Shown here: positions 1 through 11,780 of the stretch, one piece after another | Layout: each line of letters begins with the position of its first letter | How positions within the stretch are numbered: position 1 is the first letter of the stretch | From: Phymorhynchus buccinoides | Taxonomy: Eukaryota > Mollusca > Gastropoda > Neogastropoda > Raphitomidae | Direction of reading: 5' to 3' | Length of the DNA: 64,000 nt | NCBI GenBank assembly: GCA_017654935.2 | Contig: CM065695.1 | Span: forward strand, 31,687,048-31,751,047 | Notes under the pieces: generated by a model | The model's database searches: none | What the model was told of the DNA's origin: nothing | Seen by the model: the letters and a program-made list of their open reading frames with translations, nothing else | Translations under genes and position numbers: made by a program

Positions 1-258
1 TCATGGATCTGGTGGGTCTTTAAAGAGTTGACGTGCAACTTTTTACTTAACACACTGAATTGGCAATATTATACACACAAAAAACATTTTGATATTTATT
101 TGTAGTATTATTAAACAAACAAACAAACAAACAAAAACACATGCACACGCACACAAAAGTGAAAGAAAAGAAAAAACCACCCAACAACCAAACAATTTTT
201 TTTGAACACACATACAGCTTGCATTGCAACTGCACATTCAGTGAAGGTGTGCATTTCA

Positions 259-307
<49 letters not shown>

Positions 308-770
308 CTCTTCATGCACGTGCACAGTGATGTACCTTTGTAGATAATCAGGCGTGGGAATTAGAGAAGACAAAAAAGACTGAAAATTGGGGTCTGGAAG
401 CAGGCATAGGAACAAGGAATAAAAAAACAACTGAAAACCGTGTGTGTTGGGATACAGCCCCCAGAAAATGAAGCTTCTTCTGTTATCTAAGCCTTAAAAA
501 CAGTATTAGACATAAGACTGATATATTTAGTTCATTTTTGCATTCATTTATAACCAATAACTTAAGTCTTACTCATTGGGCTTCTTTTTTTTTTATATCT
601 CATAAATGTCCTCTTGGACCATCAAAAAAGCTGAAACTTGCAAAAAAAAAGACTGAAGAGGACCATCAAAAAAGCTGAAATCAGCCAAAAGACTGACAAT
701 TCCCATGCCTGACAATATTATTAATTAATAAGCAGTCTCAAGAGTCTATCTTCATCCTTTCAAAGACAAC
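1..770. other. Non-coding flank, A/T-rich with a GT microsatellite
   Basis: I see no gene. The stretch is A/T-rich and holds a pure GT run at 263-306. The two short overlapping open frames near 43-430 only translate the GT/CA repeat and low-complexity DNA. Confidence 0.6.
263..306. repeat. (GT)n microsatellite, about 22 units
   Basis: Uninterrupted GT dinucleotides. Confidence 0.95.
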
Positions 771-1187
771 ATATCATCGGTGAAATTCAAAAACCTTGTA
801 TCTCAACTTTGGTAGTTTGAGAAAAATGAAAAATAAAACTGTTTTAAAAATTGACCGCGATGACCACAATTGATTAATTATGATGAACACAATTATGTTG
901 TTCAAGACATTGTGAGTTCAGTCCTGCAAAGTGCATTTCGTTAAAATTACTTTAACATTTTTTTTTAGACTTGAAAAGAACGAAGATACGAGGTTTTTGT
1001 CCTTAACTAGATCTGAATTTGGGACTTACACGAGTTTTTTTTCTATTTTCACAACCTCATTTACCCCAGATAGAAAGTCGTTAGAGAAACGAGCTTTTGG
1101 TGGAAGGTGGCGGGAAACATTAGAGAGCTGACTATGTATCAAACTCAAAAATCGAGATACGAGGTTTTTGAATTCCACCAACAATAT
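771..1187. mobile_element. Non-autonomous inverted-repeat element (MITE), copy 1
   Basis: Matches 5646-6058 over its whole length. Both copies begin with a sequence like ATCGTCGGTGAAATTCAAAA and end in its reverse complement (CGAGGTTTTTGAATT...), giving terminal inverted repeats of about 35-40 bp. There is no coding capacity. In this copy the right terminus has decayed (CCACCAACAATATT), so it is the older or more damaged one. The superfamily is not clear. Confidence 0.75.
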
Positions 1188-1536
1188 TCAAAGTAAAACA
1201 AATCCCTCACCACTTCACACACACACACACACACATTCAAAGTACAACAAATCCTCACCACTTCACACACACATACACATTCAAAGGAAAACAAATCCTC
1301 ACCACTTCACACACACACACATTCAAAGTACAACAAATCCTCACCACTTCACACACACATACACATTCAAAGGAAAACAAATCCTCACCACTTCACACAC
1401 ACACATTCAAAGTACAACAAATCCTCACCACTTCACACACACATACACATTCAAAGGAAAACAAATCCTCACCACTTCACACACACATACACATTCAAAG
1501 GAAAACAAATCCTCACCACTTCACACACACACACAA
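1188..1536. repeat. Minisatellite rich in CA
   Basis: A tandem array of a unit reading roughly CAAATCCTCACCACTTCAC + (AC)n + ATTCAAAG(G/T)(A/C)AAA. About eight units differ mainly in the length of the internal CA run. The 152-codon open frame over it is a by-product of the repeat. A short CT run follows at 1559-1576. Confidence 0.9.
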
Positions 1537-2057
1537 GCAGACACACGCGCACACACATACTCTCTCTCTCTCTCTTCAAATTCCAATGAACATTGTCTTC
1601 TTTTTATTGCAACAGCCCATACATGATCTGAGGTTGTGACGATCGTCACCATCATCATCGTCGTCGTCATCACCATCATCAACACTGGACTCTCTTTTTA
1701 TCTTGTCATGTTTTAGCTGGGGCAAGCCGAAGTAAATTCCATTCAAGTTTTCAAACAAACATTATCATTCATTGGAGAAACTTCCCAGGACACAAGCTTT
1801 AATATGATGCATGAACAGAAACAAGCACAGGCCTACAAGTGTGAACAGTGGTGTTTTATCAGGTTGAACCTTCAAAAAAACAAAAACAAATTGCTTCATT
1901 TTATCTACGTTTTAAATTCAGCAGAGTTCGTTCAACGTAAAGAGGAATGGGGATCTGAACAATCCACAGCACATATAAAGAATGGTGCCATCTTAGAAAC
2001 AATTCCAATTTGTGAAATCATAATGCTCAAAGAAAAAATGATTACAAGTTTCTAAAC

Positions 2058-2095
<38 letters not shown>

Positions 2096-3423
2096 CCCCC
2101 CCCCACCCCCCCCCCCCCCCCCCCCCCACCCTCCCACCACCCCCCCCCCCCCCACAAAAAAAAAAAAAAAAAAAAAAGAGAAAAATAATGACAATTAATG
2201 ATCAATAATAACAAATCTTAGCGTTGTTGCAGCTTTTGTACCAAGAATCAATTCAGAAAACTGGGCAATTCTCCACTTTGACACACGTTTCAGTCACAAG
2301 AAATCAAGGACACCCGTTTATCCATGCTCTTGACTGCAAGAGCACATCGAACAATCCAAGTACTCATTTTGCAACACTCCACAACAATCGGCAGTGAATG
2401 TCTTTGCATCTGGTGAGAATGAAGGGTGATGTCTTGGGCGGATGTATTCAACCATGGTGCTAGAAGGGTTCATCATGAACGGGCCACAATGAGCGCTTCT
2501 GGTTGGCCAGCTGGAAATCACTGTATTGAATTATATTACTTCTATTCCCTGTGCCAAATAAGAGGCAAAATCTATTTTTGCCAGCTAGGAGCGAGACAGA
2601 GAGAGTCGGGTTGCGCAATGCTAAAAAAAACTTCTATTTTTAAATGAAACGCCACCTGGCGTCAAGGGCTTAGGATGATAACTCCACCTAAGCAGCTTAT
2701 TCCTGTCAAGTTTCATTCCAATTTTCCATCGTCCCTGTCCATGCATTACACAGTTATCAAAACTTGGCATGCTCTGTGCACTATCATTTCAATGTCCTTA
2801 CCTCTTACACCTCTCTATTACAATACTTTTACTTCCCAATCCTCATTACAGCAAAAAACAGCATCCATGGGTGCAACTCCCCAAAATGAACAAAACTGAA
2901 AATCAGAAAGGCAGGGGTCCAGGGACCCATGGCCCCGGCAGGGTACAGGGGCAGAGCCCCGTCGGACGATTCAGGGGGGCAAGTTAAGAGAGAGAAATAA
3001 CGAGATACAGACAGACAGTTAAATTATAGACAAGAGACAGTTTGAGTCTGATAAGCCTTGTAAAATTATTACATTGAATTTGTAAACTTCCAAGATAGAA
3101 CAACCAAGTTCAAAACGCCCCAAATTGCTTGGTGTCATTTTTTTGTTTTTTTGAAGAATTAAAAAAACCTGAAGTTCAGTTTCTGGTCAAATTAAAAATA
3201 CTGAAATCAGTGTACAAATGAAAGAGTAGCACCCATGATGCTGCATATGCACAAAGCTTAGGGGGGGGGGGGACTGAGAACCTCTCCATTCAAGAGAAAC
3301 AACAGAGTCGAAAAACAATCGTTGGATTAGAAAGTTACTTCCCCTGGCTTACCAAAGTTTATGAAGAATATCAACAGTGTTACTTTTGGGAACTATTTGC
3401 GCTAGTTTAAAAAAAAAATCTTT
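1537..3423. other. Non-coding region with poly-C tracts
   Basis: I recognise no gene. Long C homopolymers lie at 2057-2152, followed by poly-A, and a G run at 3261-3271. A short G/C-rich segment at 2870-2990 resembles 7080-7160, 23040-23105 and 57940-58010, probably a scattered repeat end. The open frames here are short and low in complexity. Confidence 0.55.
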
Positions 3424-3844
3424 GGTAAAGGTAAAAATGTACACCCCCCCCCCCCCCCCCCCCCCCCCTGCATTTCTCGGTTAATTGTAATTTTCCGCTT
3501 TTGCATTTCTTACCAAACATAAAGCTGTATTTTATTAACCTTTTTAGCTAATAACCTTTTTGGAATACTGACCCTATCCCTAACCCTACTCCCCCACCCC
3601 ACCCTATAAGACAGGAAAACGCAATGAACCACGACTGTGACAAATGGCGCAGTGTACTGCAATACATAGGGGGGGGGTCCTATTAGATAATGGCCTAGGG
3701 TTAGGGATAGGGTTAGTATTCCAAAAAGGTTATTAGCTAAAAAGGTTCATAAAATACAGCTTTATGTTTGGTAAGAAAGGCAAAAACGGGAAAATGGAAT
3801 TAACCGAGAAATGCAGGGGTGGTGGCACATCTTGACCTTTACCC
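3424..3844. mobile_element. Foldback element with telomere-like motifs, copy 1
   Basis: A large hairpin: the left arm (3468-3587, from CTGCATTTCTCGG to CCCTATCCCTAACCCT) is repeated inverted at 3697-3817. The spacer of about 110 bp contains C- and G-rich tracts. The outer ends also pair (GGTAAAGGT against ACCTTTACC). The arms converge on CCCTAA-type repeats, the animal telomere motif. The second copy is at 51726-52114. No protein is encoded; mobilisation must have come from elsewhere. Confidence 0.8.
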
Positions 3845-3937
3845 ATTTTTTTTTTTATTGAGCCTGTTTTTGTTTTGCTAGTTGATGCTGATTTAGAATG
3901 TCATAAGTTAGCAGCTACATCAACTTCAACATGAGGT

Positions 3938-4111
3938 ACCGTATTTTACGGACTATAAGGTGATACTTTTTTCCCAGACGGAGACCCCTGCACCTTATAA
4001 TGCGACTGATAATTATAGTAAGAAACTATAATAACAAAATCTGAATTTTGCCTAAAACTTGGGGGGTGCGCCTTATAATCAGGTGCGCCTTGTAGTCCGT
4101 AGAATACGGTA
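3938..4111. mobile_element. TA-flanked MITE, ACCGTATTTT family
   Basis: Terminal inverted repeats ACCGTATTTTACGGACTATA at the left and its near reverse complement at the right, with TA on both sides, which suggests a Tc1/mariner-type TA target. Relatives lie at 16637-16802, 26301-26472, 36053-36335 (damaged) and 48970-49154; a longer relative is at 17829-18388. Confidence 0.8.
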
Positions 4112-4440
4112 CCTCATTATCATCAAATGATCACATAAAGTACACACTCATGCACGCACATGTGTGTGCATACATACACACACACACATGCGCGCAAGGG
4201 CACTCAGACACTTTTTTTTGTAAAAATCAATATAAAATAAATGCTAAAAACAGACACTCTAAGTCTATTCAATGCATGTTTAATGGTGTGATCACCAGTA
4301 TCAACATCAGACCCTTTTTAATTTTTGTGACAGCGAGTGATTGGTTTGGCGGTCATGCATTTAGTTTTGCAGCGATCAGGGAGTCCTGGTTCATTTCTAG
4401 CATGAAGCAAAACATTGACTCAACCTACTTTTAAATCAAT

Positions 4441-5046
4441 TGTGACCCAGCACCACGAAAGGGACATTAAGTCGCTGGGCTAGTTTCTCACAACAGTCTT
4501 GGAAAGTCAAAAATGTTGTTGAACACAGCAAGAGCAGTCTGTTTCTGCTCAATCACTGTTGAGTTCAACCCTCAAGTAAAAAATCAGTTTAAAAAAAAAA
4601 ATGAATTTTGAGTTATGGGTATTTTCCTGCTCTCTAACATCTCATCTTTCATACATGTATTTATAAAGGACAATCTTTGTTATAGTCTCTAAATACTAAA
4701 CAAAAGTGCTTTAAAATGAGTAGGCTGATGCATTTTCTTCAGCAAGGCTAAACTTTAGACTGTGATTTCTCAAAATGGCCGACAGTCACCCTACCAACTT
4801 TAAATGTTCATAACTCTAAAACAGAAAAAGTTAAAGAATTGTTCTTATATTATTTGAAAAGAATGGTCTGAAGTTTTTAACTGTACCATTTCCTCAGAAT
4901 AGTCATTTAGGCTGATTACAAAGTGTGAATGACAAGAGTACCTGCATCTTACAAGCTGCATCATTTCCCACTCTACCCTGAAAGGACAGTCCACTGTGTG
5001 ACGCTGTGATTGTAAAGAGCTTAAAGCTCAGTGTGTGACCCAAATT
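4441..5046. repeat. Dispersed repeat beginning TGTGACCCAGCACCACGAAA
   Basis: Shares its start and much of its body with 16991-17403, and ends in a GTGACCC-related sequence. It looks like a MITE whose ends carry GTGACCC in inverted orientation, but the right end is diverged and the boundary is uncertain. No coding capacity. Confidence 0.55.
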
Positions 5047-5645
5047 AACCATGATACGAGCATCGATATAATAATGAGTTCAAACTAGAGAGCAAAATAC
5101 AAGAACAAAAGTTCAAGTTAAAATAGCAAACGTCATGTTGGCTATCAAGCTCACTTGACCCTTTACAAACTATACATGTACAAAGTTGTCCAGACTAGCT
5201 GTACAAATGTAGAAATATTATTATGCTTTTGAGATTTACCAACCAATTTCTTCAACATAAAGATCTGGGTTTTTGTTGGTTTGTTTTTTGCTTTTTTGTT
5301 GTTGCTTGTTTCTGTTGCCCCCCCCACACATATTTTGCAAAGTAAAGAAGAACAGAACAAAAGTTAAAAAACCAGTATCGGTAAATAAAAATTAGCAGGA
5401 TATAAATAAACATGCATAGAAACGCACAAGTGTAAACGCATCACCACAACGTCATGGGAAATATAAGCATACGCAATGTTCTTTTAATAATTCAAGAGCC
5501 AAAACACATGGATGAACGGTGTTAAAACTCAAAGACTATGCACAAGTAAAAGAGTATTTCTCAAATGGTTCAGAAACTCGCTGATGCAAACTTCACAATG
5601 GTTAAATGTCTGTACACTGAATAAATGTTGACTTTCTACTTGGCA
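5047..5645. other. Non-coding, no recognised feature
   Basis: A/T-rich DNA without a convincing open frame or repeat relationship that I can see. Confidence 0.5.
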
Positions 5646-6058
5646 TATCGTCGGTGAAATTCAAAAACCTCGTATCTCAATTTTGGTAGTTTTGAGAAAA
5701 ACGAAATAAACTGTTTTAAAAATTAACCGCGTTGACCACAATTGATTAACTATGATGAATATGTTGTTCAAGACATTGCTAGTTTAGTCCTGCATTTTGT
5801 TAAAATTACTGAAAAGTTGTTTTTTTAGACTTGAAAAGAACAAAGATACGAGGTTTGTGTTCTTAACTAGATCTGAATTTGAGACTTACGAGGTTTTTTT
5901 CGTATATTTTCACAACCTCATTTACCCCAGATAGAAAGTCGTTAGAGATACAAGCTTTTGGTGGAAGGTGGCGGGAAAAATTAGAATGCTGACTATGTAT
6001 CTAACACAAACCCCCCCAAAATTGAGATAACGAGGTTTTTGAATTTCACCGACGATAT
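5646..6058. mobile_element. Non-autonomous inverted-repeat element, copy 2
   Basis: The better preserved copy of the family at 771-1187. The terminal inverted repeats run about 40 bp (ATATCGTCGGTGAAATTC at the left, reverse complement at the right). The interior is A/T-rich and non-coding. Confidence 0.8.
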
Positions 6059-6542
6059 ATTGATTCAAGTTCTATTATTTCAATCAATAATGATGCAATG
6101 AAGATTCTCATTGCTCTGCACCTACCCAGCCTCCCACACATACCTCATTCCATCCCATCCCCTCATTTAACATACTCACACAACTCATGTGCACACACAC
6201 ACACACATGCGCGTTTATCCACCCGCATGCACACACAGAAACAGAAACACACACATGCACGCACTCACACACATCATCACCACCACTCCTTACTCTTTCT
6301 ATCTTCTCTTTTAACCTGTTAAGAAAAGCCTTTTCGTTTCTTTGGCCTCCCCCCAAAAAAAAGAACTGACAAAAAAGAAGGTTCAGTAGCCTTATGATGA
6401 AACACACTGGAAACAAACTTTCTATGTACAATCAACCAAACACCTGCGGTGTGATATAATGCCTACAGAGAGCGCTCTCTCCTGAACACAAACGCTGTAC
6501 AATGCTGTCATGATGGTGTTGGATGGACGCCAGAATGTACTA
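6059..6542. other. CA-rich low-complexity stretch
   Basis: CA/CAC-rich DNA at about 6180-6275. The open frames on both strands are repeat translations. No gene seen. Confidence 0.5.
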
Positions 6543-6561
6543 CAGTGGAACCTCCCTTAAA

Positions 6562-7017
6562 CAGGCATGAAAACTACTGTTCCCAAAAAAAGAGATTTTT
6601 TCAGCCGAGAAATCCTTCCACCCGGATTTTCAGCTGACGTCAGAAGTTTTCTTTGGGGGGGGGAGACTGTTACCAATTTTTTTTTCCCTGGCACAAATAA
6701 CTAACGTCAGAACTTTTCTTCAGGGGGGGGGGGGGGCTAATCTGTTCCACAAAAATGGAAACGGCGGAGCTGTTTTCATGCCTGATATTTCTTCTTCTTT
6801 TTCACCCATTCTTCGTGCACGGCTTGCTCTTCAGACGCCATTTTGGAAGTGATGACGTCGGGAGGAGGAGAAGGCGCGAAATGATGATCGTGCCATTTAA
6901 AGACCCAGCATGCCAAGTTTTTATTCGATTTATTTATTTTTTAGGCGGAGATTGGTCAATTTCGGAAGAAAAAAAAGGCAGAGAAGGCGGAGAAAACGGA
7001 GATGTTTTCATGCCTGC
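6562..7017. mobile_element. Nested MITE with CAGGCATGAAAAC ends
   Basis: Begins CAGGCATGAAAAC and ends GTTTTCATGCCTG, a perfect 13-bp terminal inverted repeat. It interrupts the outer MITE between TTA and TTATAAGACC. A truncated relative lies at 40458-40823. The internal open frame (6755 onward, also seen in the relative) has no recognisable domain, so I do not call a gene. Confidence 0.8.
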
Positions 7018-7057
7018 TTATAAGACCTTAGCAAAAATCATCCCAAATGTGGTCTTA

Positions 7058-7341
7058 CATGGGTGCTCCTGGGAAATTTCAAAAATCCTGCAAGTCCCTG
7101 GCGAGGTGCAGGGACAGCGCCCCTCCTGGGGATTGCAAGGGGCAATGCTCCCTGGAAGCTGAAGGGAAACAACAGTTTCCAATGTAATTGACAGGCTCTC
7201 GTTGCACTTTCACTTCTGGTTAAACTTCATGACCTCTATAACCAGCAAAATGGATCTCAAAATCTCATAATCTGGCGACGCCAGCTCCAGGCAATAAAAA
7301 AAATCCTGAACTTCAGGACATCCTGAAAGCAGGAGCATCCA
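7058..7341. mobile_element. Nested MITE with 8-bp target duplication TGGTCTTA
   Basis: The ends TGGGTGCTCCTG and CAGGAGCATCCA are inverted repeats. The bases TGGTCTTA occur at 7050-7057 and again at 7342-7349, and only once in the uninterrupted outer MITE, so they are a target-site duplication. Eight bases and short terminal repeats fit the hAT superfamily. G/C-rich interior, no coding capacity. Confidence 0.8.
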
Positions 7342-7545
7342 TGGTCTTATAAGGGAGGGGTCTTATATATAAGAGAGGTAGTTTTTAACGTTCACCACTT
7401 GTCCCTAAGGGCTTTCCGCCATGAGGACGTAAAACCTCCACTCAACAACAACGACGCTTACAAAGAATGACAATGTCTCAGAGAAGCAGGCCTTTATGTG
7501 GGAGGGAGTCTTATAATGGGAGGTCTTATACGGGAGGTTCCACTG

Positions 7546-8777
7546 TATCAGCCTTCGTTATTCTGTCCGTGACAGAACCTTCTGGCTTTCACCCCTATCA
7601 AGACGAAACTTTTGTCACCACATTCCTTTCGCTCTCTTTACAGATCTCACGACGACAACAGGTAAACACCACTAGCGCCATGCTACAAAAACAGATGCAC
7701 ATCACAGAATCACTCAAAATCCTACCGGTTATGAACACTTCACAGCATGCTTATTTACAAACATCAGCATTATTTTTTCTTCTGATACACCAATCATCTA
7801 CCGTTCGTTCTTCGAAGAGAATGCTGTATTAAGTCAACAGCGACGCATTACCCATAACAACGGTCTTCAGTCGCTAGAACATCATCAGCAAAACCAAGTT
7901 ATTCCTCCTTTATTAAAAAAAACCACACACACAAAAACCCAACTCCAAACAAAAAACAAAATAAATAAACTCTGCAAAAACGTTTGTCAGAGAAACAATC
8001 AGTTGCACGTGCAACAGGTATTCTTATAAAACAAAAGCGAGTGAGAATGTGTAGTTACTTTTTTTCTGTTTTTAGCAACAAACCAGACATTCCCTTCGAT
8101 ACATTTTTCTCTTTTTTACTCAGTCAGACAAACAACCTATGCTGAAGTATTGAAATCTAAAAATGTACAAGCAATGTGAGATTTCAAGATGCAATGACAT
8201 TGTTTCTATTTCTTTCTGCTCAACAGATACCATTCTATGGTCAAGTGTGTCACTGTGTGTGCAACCACTCGATGGTAACGTTTGTGTGAGTGTGTACTGT
8301 GAGTCTGTGTGTGTGTGTGTGTGTCTGCATGTGCGCACGTGTGTGTGTTCCTAAAATCAGACAACTTTTGTTGTGTTAGTGCCAAGGCCAAAGCTTTGCA
8401 AGCATGAAAAAATGTGCTTTCAACATTCACCCAAAAGCGAATTAAAAATAATGTTCTTCCCTTGCGAGAACAAAAAAGCATGACTGACTGAGGATATCAT
8501 CAGTAGATTGTCTAAAAAAGAAAATCCAAAGCAAAACTTACGCAAGATTCTGTCTTGTTTCAAAACAAAATCTAAGCCGTTCAATAAAGTTTATTACTAC
8601 AACAAATCGTACATTATCTGATAATTGTGCCGACATGCACACAAAACACACTCTGCTTCAAATCCTTGCAATCGACAAGACAGAACGCCAAAAGAAAAGC
8701 ACCTTTTGTTAATTAAAATGAAAACGATGGTAAGCCAATCAGCATGAATTCCAAGACAGTGAAATGTCGTTGTTCAT
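7546..8777. other. Non-coding with a GT microsatellite
   Basis: No gene recognised. A GT-rich tract at about 8280-8350 generates the open frames seen on both strands. Confidence 0.5.
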
Positions 8778-8933
8778 GTACCTTGGCTAAAAGACTCCAG
8801 GGATCATTCCAACAGCCGAAACCTCCTGAACACTATGGTACAAACGCATCATGCTAGGGATGAGCGTGTGTGACCCGTTTTTGATCACCCACCCCCGCCA
8901 TGTAGGCAGCCACACTCTGACTTCGGGGGAATA
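8778..8933. repeat. Dispersed repeat shared with 61556-61730
   Basis: Both copies read CTTAAAGACTCCAGGGATCA-like sequence, then AGCCGAA..., ACACTATGGTACAAA, and a GCCATGTNGGCAGCCACACTC segment. At the other locus it precedes the 3' end of a minus-strand SINE. Nature unknown. Confidence 0.65.
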
Positions 8934-9085
8934 GTGAAATGAAATCAAAGGAAAAGGAAACAACCAAAAACAAAATACAAGCATTTCAATTTCAGCAGGA
9001 ACACATTTTAAAAAAAATAGGAAATGTTGGGACTTTGCCCTCCAAATCATTCCATATATCATTCAAGTCATTCTATGACTTCATG

Positions 9086-9338
9086 TTAACCCTTTCACTG
9101 CCAACGTCGCATTTTTGCACCACAATGATTTAACACCCATGTCACTAAAAGGCATCAAATCTGGGTCTGTTATCCATAGACCATATTCTCTTAATTTTGG
9201 GAGGTGGGGATAGGTCTTACTTTAAATATGTCACAGAGGAATTGCCAATATAAGTTATAACAGACAGATATTTTTCTCTACCCAGGTAAGTTTAATGGAA
9301 TTTTTCTGCTGAAAAATGGCTGGCGGTGAAAGGGTTAA
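9086..9338. mobile_element. piggyBac-like MITE, family 1 (TTAA flanks)
   Basis: TTAA at both borders, then CCCTTTCACTGCCA at the left and TGGCGGTGAAAGGG at the right as terminal inverted repeats. A TTAA target and termini beginning CCC are typical of piggyBac elements. About 250 bp and non-coding. Other copies: 21410-21645, 22577-22827, 25834-26078, 44082-44316, 55547-55791, 58288-58532. Confidence 0.85.
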
Positions 9339-9539
9339 ACGAACGAGACCTTCTTTTTGACAAAGTAAGTTAACAGCTGAACAAGATGATCAAGGTAGGG
9401 TCAGATTTAATGGATGAATAACACCAATCAATACTTCAACAACAGTATAAAAAAAATTCTGGTTTCAATGCATAATAATGTTTCAAATTATCTGAAATGT
9501 TAGAAAGCATGCTTTTCTATTTTAATACCATTTATGTTA

Positions 9540-9715
9540 CAGTGGAGCCTCCCTTATAAGACCTCATTTTGGATGATTTTTGAAGGTCTTATAAGGGAGT
9601 GGTCTTATAAGAGAGGTAATTTTGATACTTACACAGAATGGCAATGTCTCAGAGAAGTAGGTCTTATGTGGGAGGGAGTCTTATAATGGGAGGTCTTAAC
9701 TGGGAGGTTCCACTG
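9540..9715. mobile_element. TA-flanked MITE (CAGTGGAACCTCCC family)
   Basis: Terminal inverted repeats of about 25 bp begin CAGTGGAGCCTCCCTTATAA and TA flanks each end. This is the uninterrupted form of the element at 6543-7545. Confidence 0.85.
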
Positions 9716-9978
9716 TATTACTAAACGCTGAAAAATGTGTTGTGACCACCGCTTTACTTTTTACTTCAAAGAAACACTAAAAATGGGTTTGATCAGTCAC
9801 TCATGACATACATCTCCGAAACTCTATTGACACATTGTGATATTCTTCTGTGCTAATTCATCTTTCAAGAGCTGTTAACAAAAAACCCAGCAAAATCTTG
9901 TACGCTAGACACCACCCTCACGTTCACAACCCTCAATCTCAAAGTCTCTACTTCTTTCAGTTTTATGAAAATAATCAT

Positions 9979-10362
9979 AGGCTGGTCCTAACCCTATCCC
10001 TTTCCAGAGAAGGGCAGAATGTCGTGTTTCTCAGAGCAAATTTTCATTGCAAATTTAAGGCGTGTGTGTAACGAACAAGGCTGATCCTAACCCTATCCAT
10101 TTCTCGAGGAAGGGCAGAATGTTGTGTTGTTTCTTGGAGCAATTTTTCATTGCAAAAATGTAAGGTGTGTGTGCAACACACATGGCTGATCCTAACCCTA
10201 TCCCAACAAAGCAGATTGTTGCCTCAATCTCAGAGCAATTTTTCATTCCAAAAATGTAAGGAGTGTGTGTAACGCACAAGGTTGATCCTAACCCTATCCC
10301 AAGAAGGCAGAATGTTGTTTCTCAATCTCGGAGCAATTTTTTTATTGCAAAAATTTAAGGGG
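9979..10362. repeat. Four tandem units of about 100 bp with CCTAACCCTATCC
   Basis: Units start near 9979, 10079, 10183 and 10279. Each has a CCTAACCCTATCC block, AAGGCAGAATGTTGT, a GAGCAATTTTTCATTGC block and a GT-rich end. The reverse-strand open frame over them is itself repetitive and not a gene. Confidence 0.85.
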
Positions 10363-11780
10363 TACAAGATAGCCAACAAAATCTACCACAATGAAAAGAA
10401 GAAAAAATCTAGCATAGGGGAAAAAGCAAGGTGAACATTTCCTGGATATTATGATTAATGAATTTACCATAGGGGAAAAAGCAAGGTGGAAATTGTGAAC
10501 ATTTCTATTTGATGTTTACATCTTTTATGAACGGCCACAACTTTTCAGAAGAAATGATGGCAGTGGTTCACAGGAGTCTACACCCAACTGTTAAAAGAGA
10601 GAAATGCACATGCAGTTCAGCAGTCAGTCACTACAGAAAGACATGTGATATCTATTTGACTTTGTTACATCCGCAGTTTCTGCTCGGACACGCACCATGG
10701 TTTTTTTAAAATTAAAAATTCAACTTCAACATAGTCTTAATTGCATTGCATATCAAAGCTTTTATCATGGAACAGCAACCCCCAAAAATATTCATGGTTT
10801 TGATTATGTTTCTGTGCCTTTCCTTCACAAAACAAATGGGGGAGAAAATGAGAGCCAGTAGTCAATTTTCAAAGCTGTTCGAAATGACAACTACTGAATA
10901 AGAAACGATACAATAGCAGAGAATGTTATCAGAACTTTCACTTACCCTTTCAATAACAAACAAAACAACAACAACAAAAAGAGAGAGAAGAGAAAATGTT
11001 GGCTGAAAAATTAATTCTTGATGAAAAGTATGTCGTTCTTAATTTGCAAGCTGTCCAATTTGAAAGAAACAAATGCACCATACCGGTACATGTTACTCCC
11101 TTGACAAAAATATCTAGGGTTACAAATTATGGGGAAAAAAATATGTAAGGTTTTCTTTTTGGTTTCCACATAATAAGGCAAGCTATTATCATTAAATTTG
11201 TGATTTGTGTTTTTTCAAGGGACAATTGACAATGAACATTATGTGAAACTTAACTGCCGTCATTGTTAAGTTTAGTGTGTTGTCACCTCGTCAAAGTCTT
11301 TTTAAAGACGAAAATTTGGTTTTATTCGCCGTGCATAGTGTGTATTTCACCTTCATGAGCTTGTGTGAGTGTAGCGTTTTGATGTTTTTTAGTTCAATTA
11401 TTAATGAACATTATGTGGTAAACAATTTTTTGTTGTTATTGAGATGTTCTTTTTTACAATAAAACATAAAACAGCAGCTATTTTGGAGACACTGCCAAGC
11501 CACGCTGTTCATAACAGGTTATGAAGATCCATTTCACACACAAAAAAGTACACATCAAAACGCTCTTCTCTCTCGGTTACTTTACACATTGTGTTCACAC
11601 ATACTCCAAGAAATACACACAAACACACCCTTGACGCACACACAAATGTACACACAACCATAAATGTGTGTACTTACTCACTCTCAGTCTGTCTCTCTCT
11701 CTCTTTCTCATGATCTCAATTCACAAATAAGTCCCACACAGCTGAAAACCGGCAGTCCAATAAGTGAACCAGCACAGAAA
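10363..11780. other. Non-coding, possible distal 3' UTR or flank of the dynein gene
   Basis: No gene recognised. A direct repeat of AGGGGAAAAAGCAAGGTG occurs near 10417 and 10472. TTTATT at about 11321 reads AATAAA on the minus strand and could serve polyadenylation of the dynein transcript, but nothing in the sequence proves where that transcript ends. Confidence 0.4.

Larger units (their letters stand above)
6543..7545. mobile_element. TA-flanked MITE (CAGTGGAACCTCCC) with two nested insertions
   Basis: Outer ends are CAGTGGAACCTCCC and its reverse complement, with TA on each side, as in the uninterrupted 165-180-bp relatives at 9540-9715, 13356-13519 and 58587-58762. Compared with those, two blocks have been inserted, at 6562-7017 and 7058-7341, which explains its length of about 1 kb. 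The CAGTG start and TA target resemble Tc1/mariner/pogo elements; no transposase is present. Confidence 0.85.

Noticed and set aside
1168..1626. 152-codon open frame with Thr-His repeats
   Set aside because: A product of the CA minisatellite; no conserved domain and no splice context.
6755..7162. 135-codon open frame repeated at 40511-40855 as a conserved gene
   Set aside because: The similarity comes from both lying in the same MITE family; the frame differs by indels between copies and has no recognisable domain.
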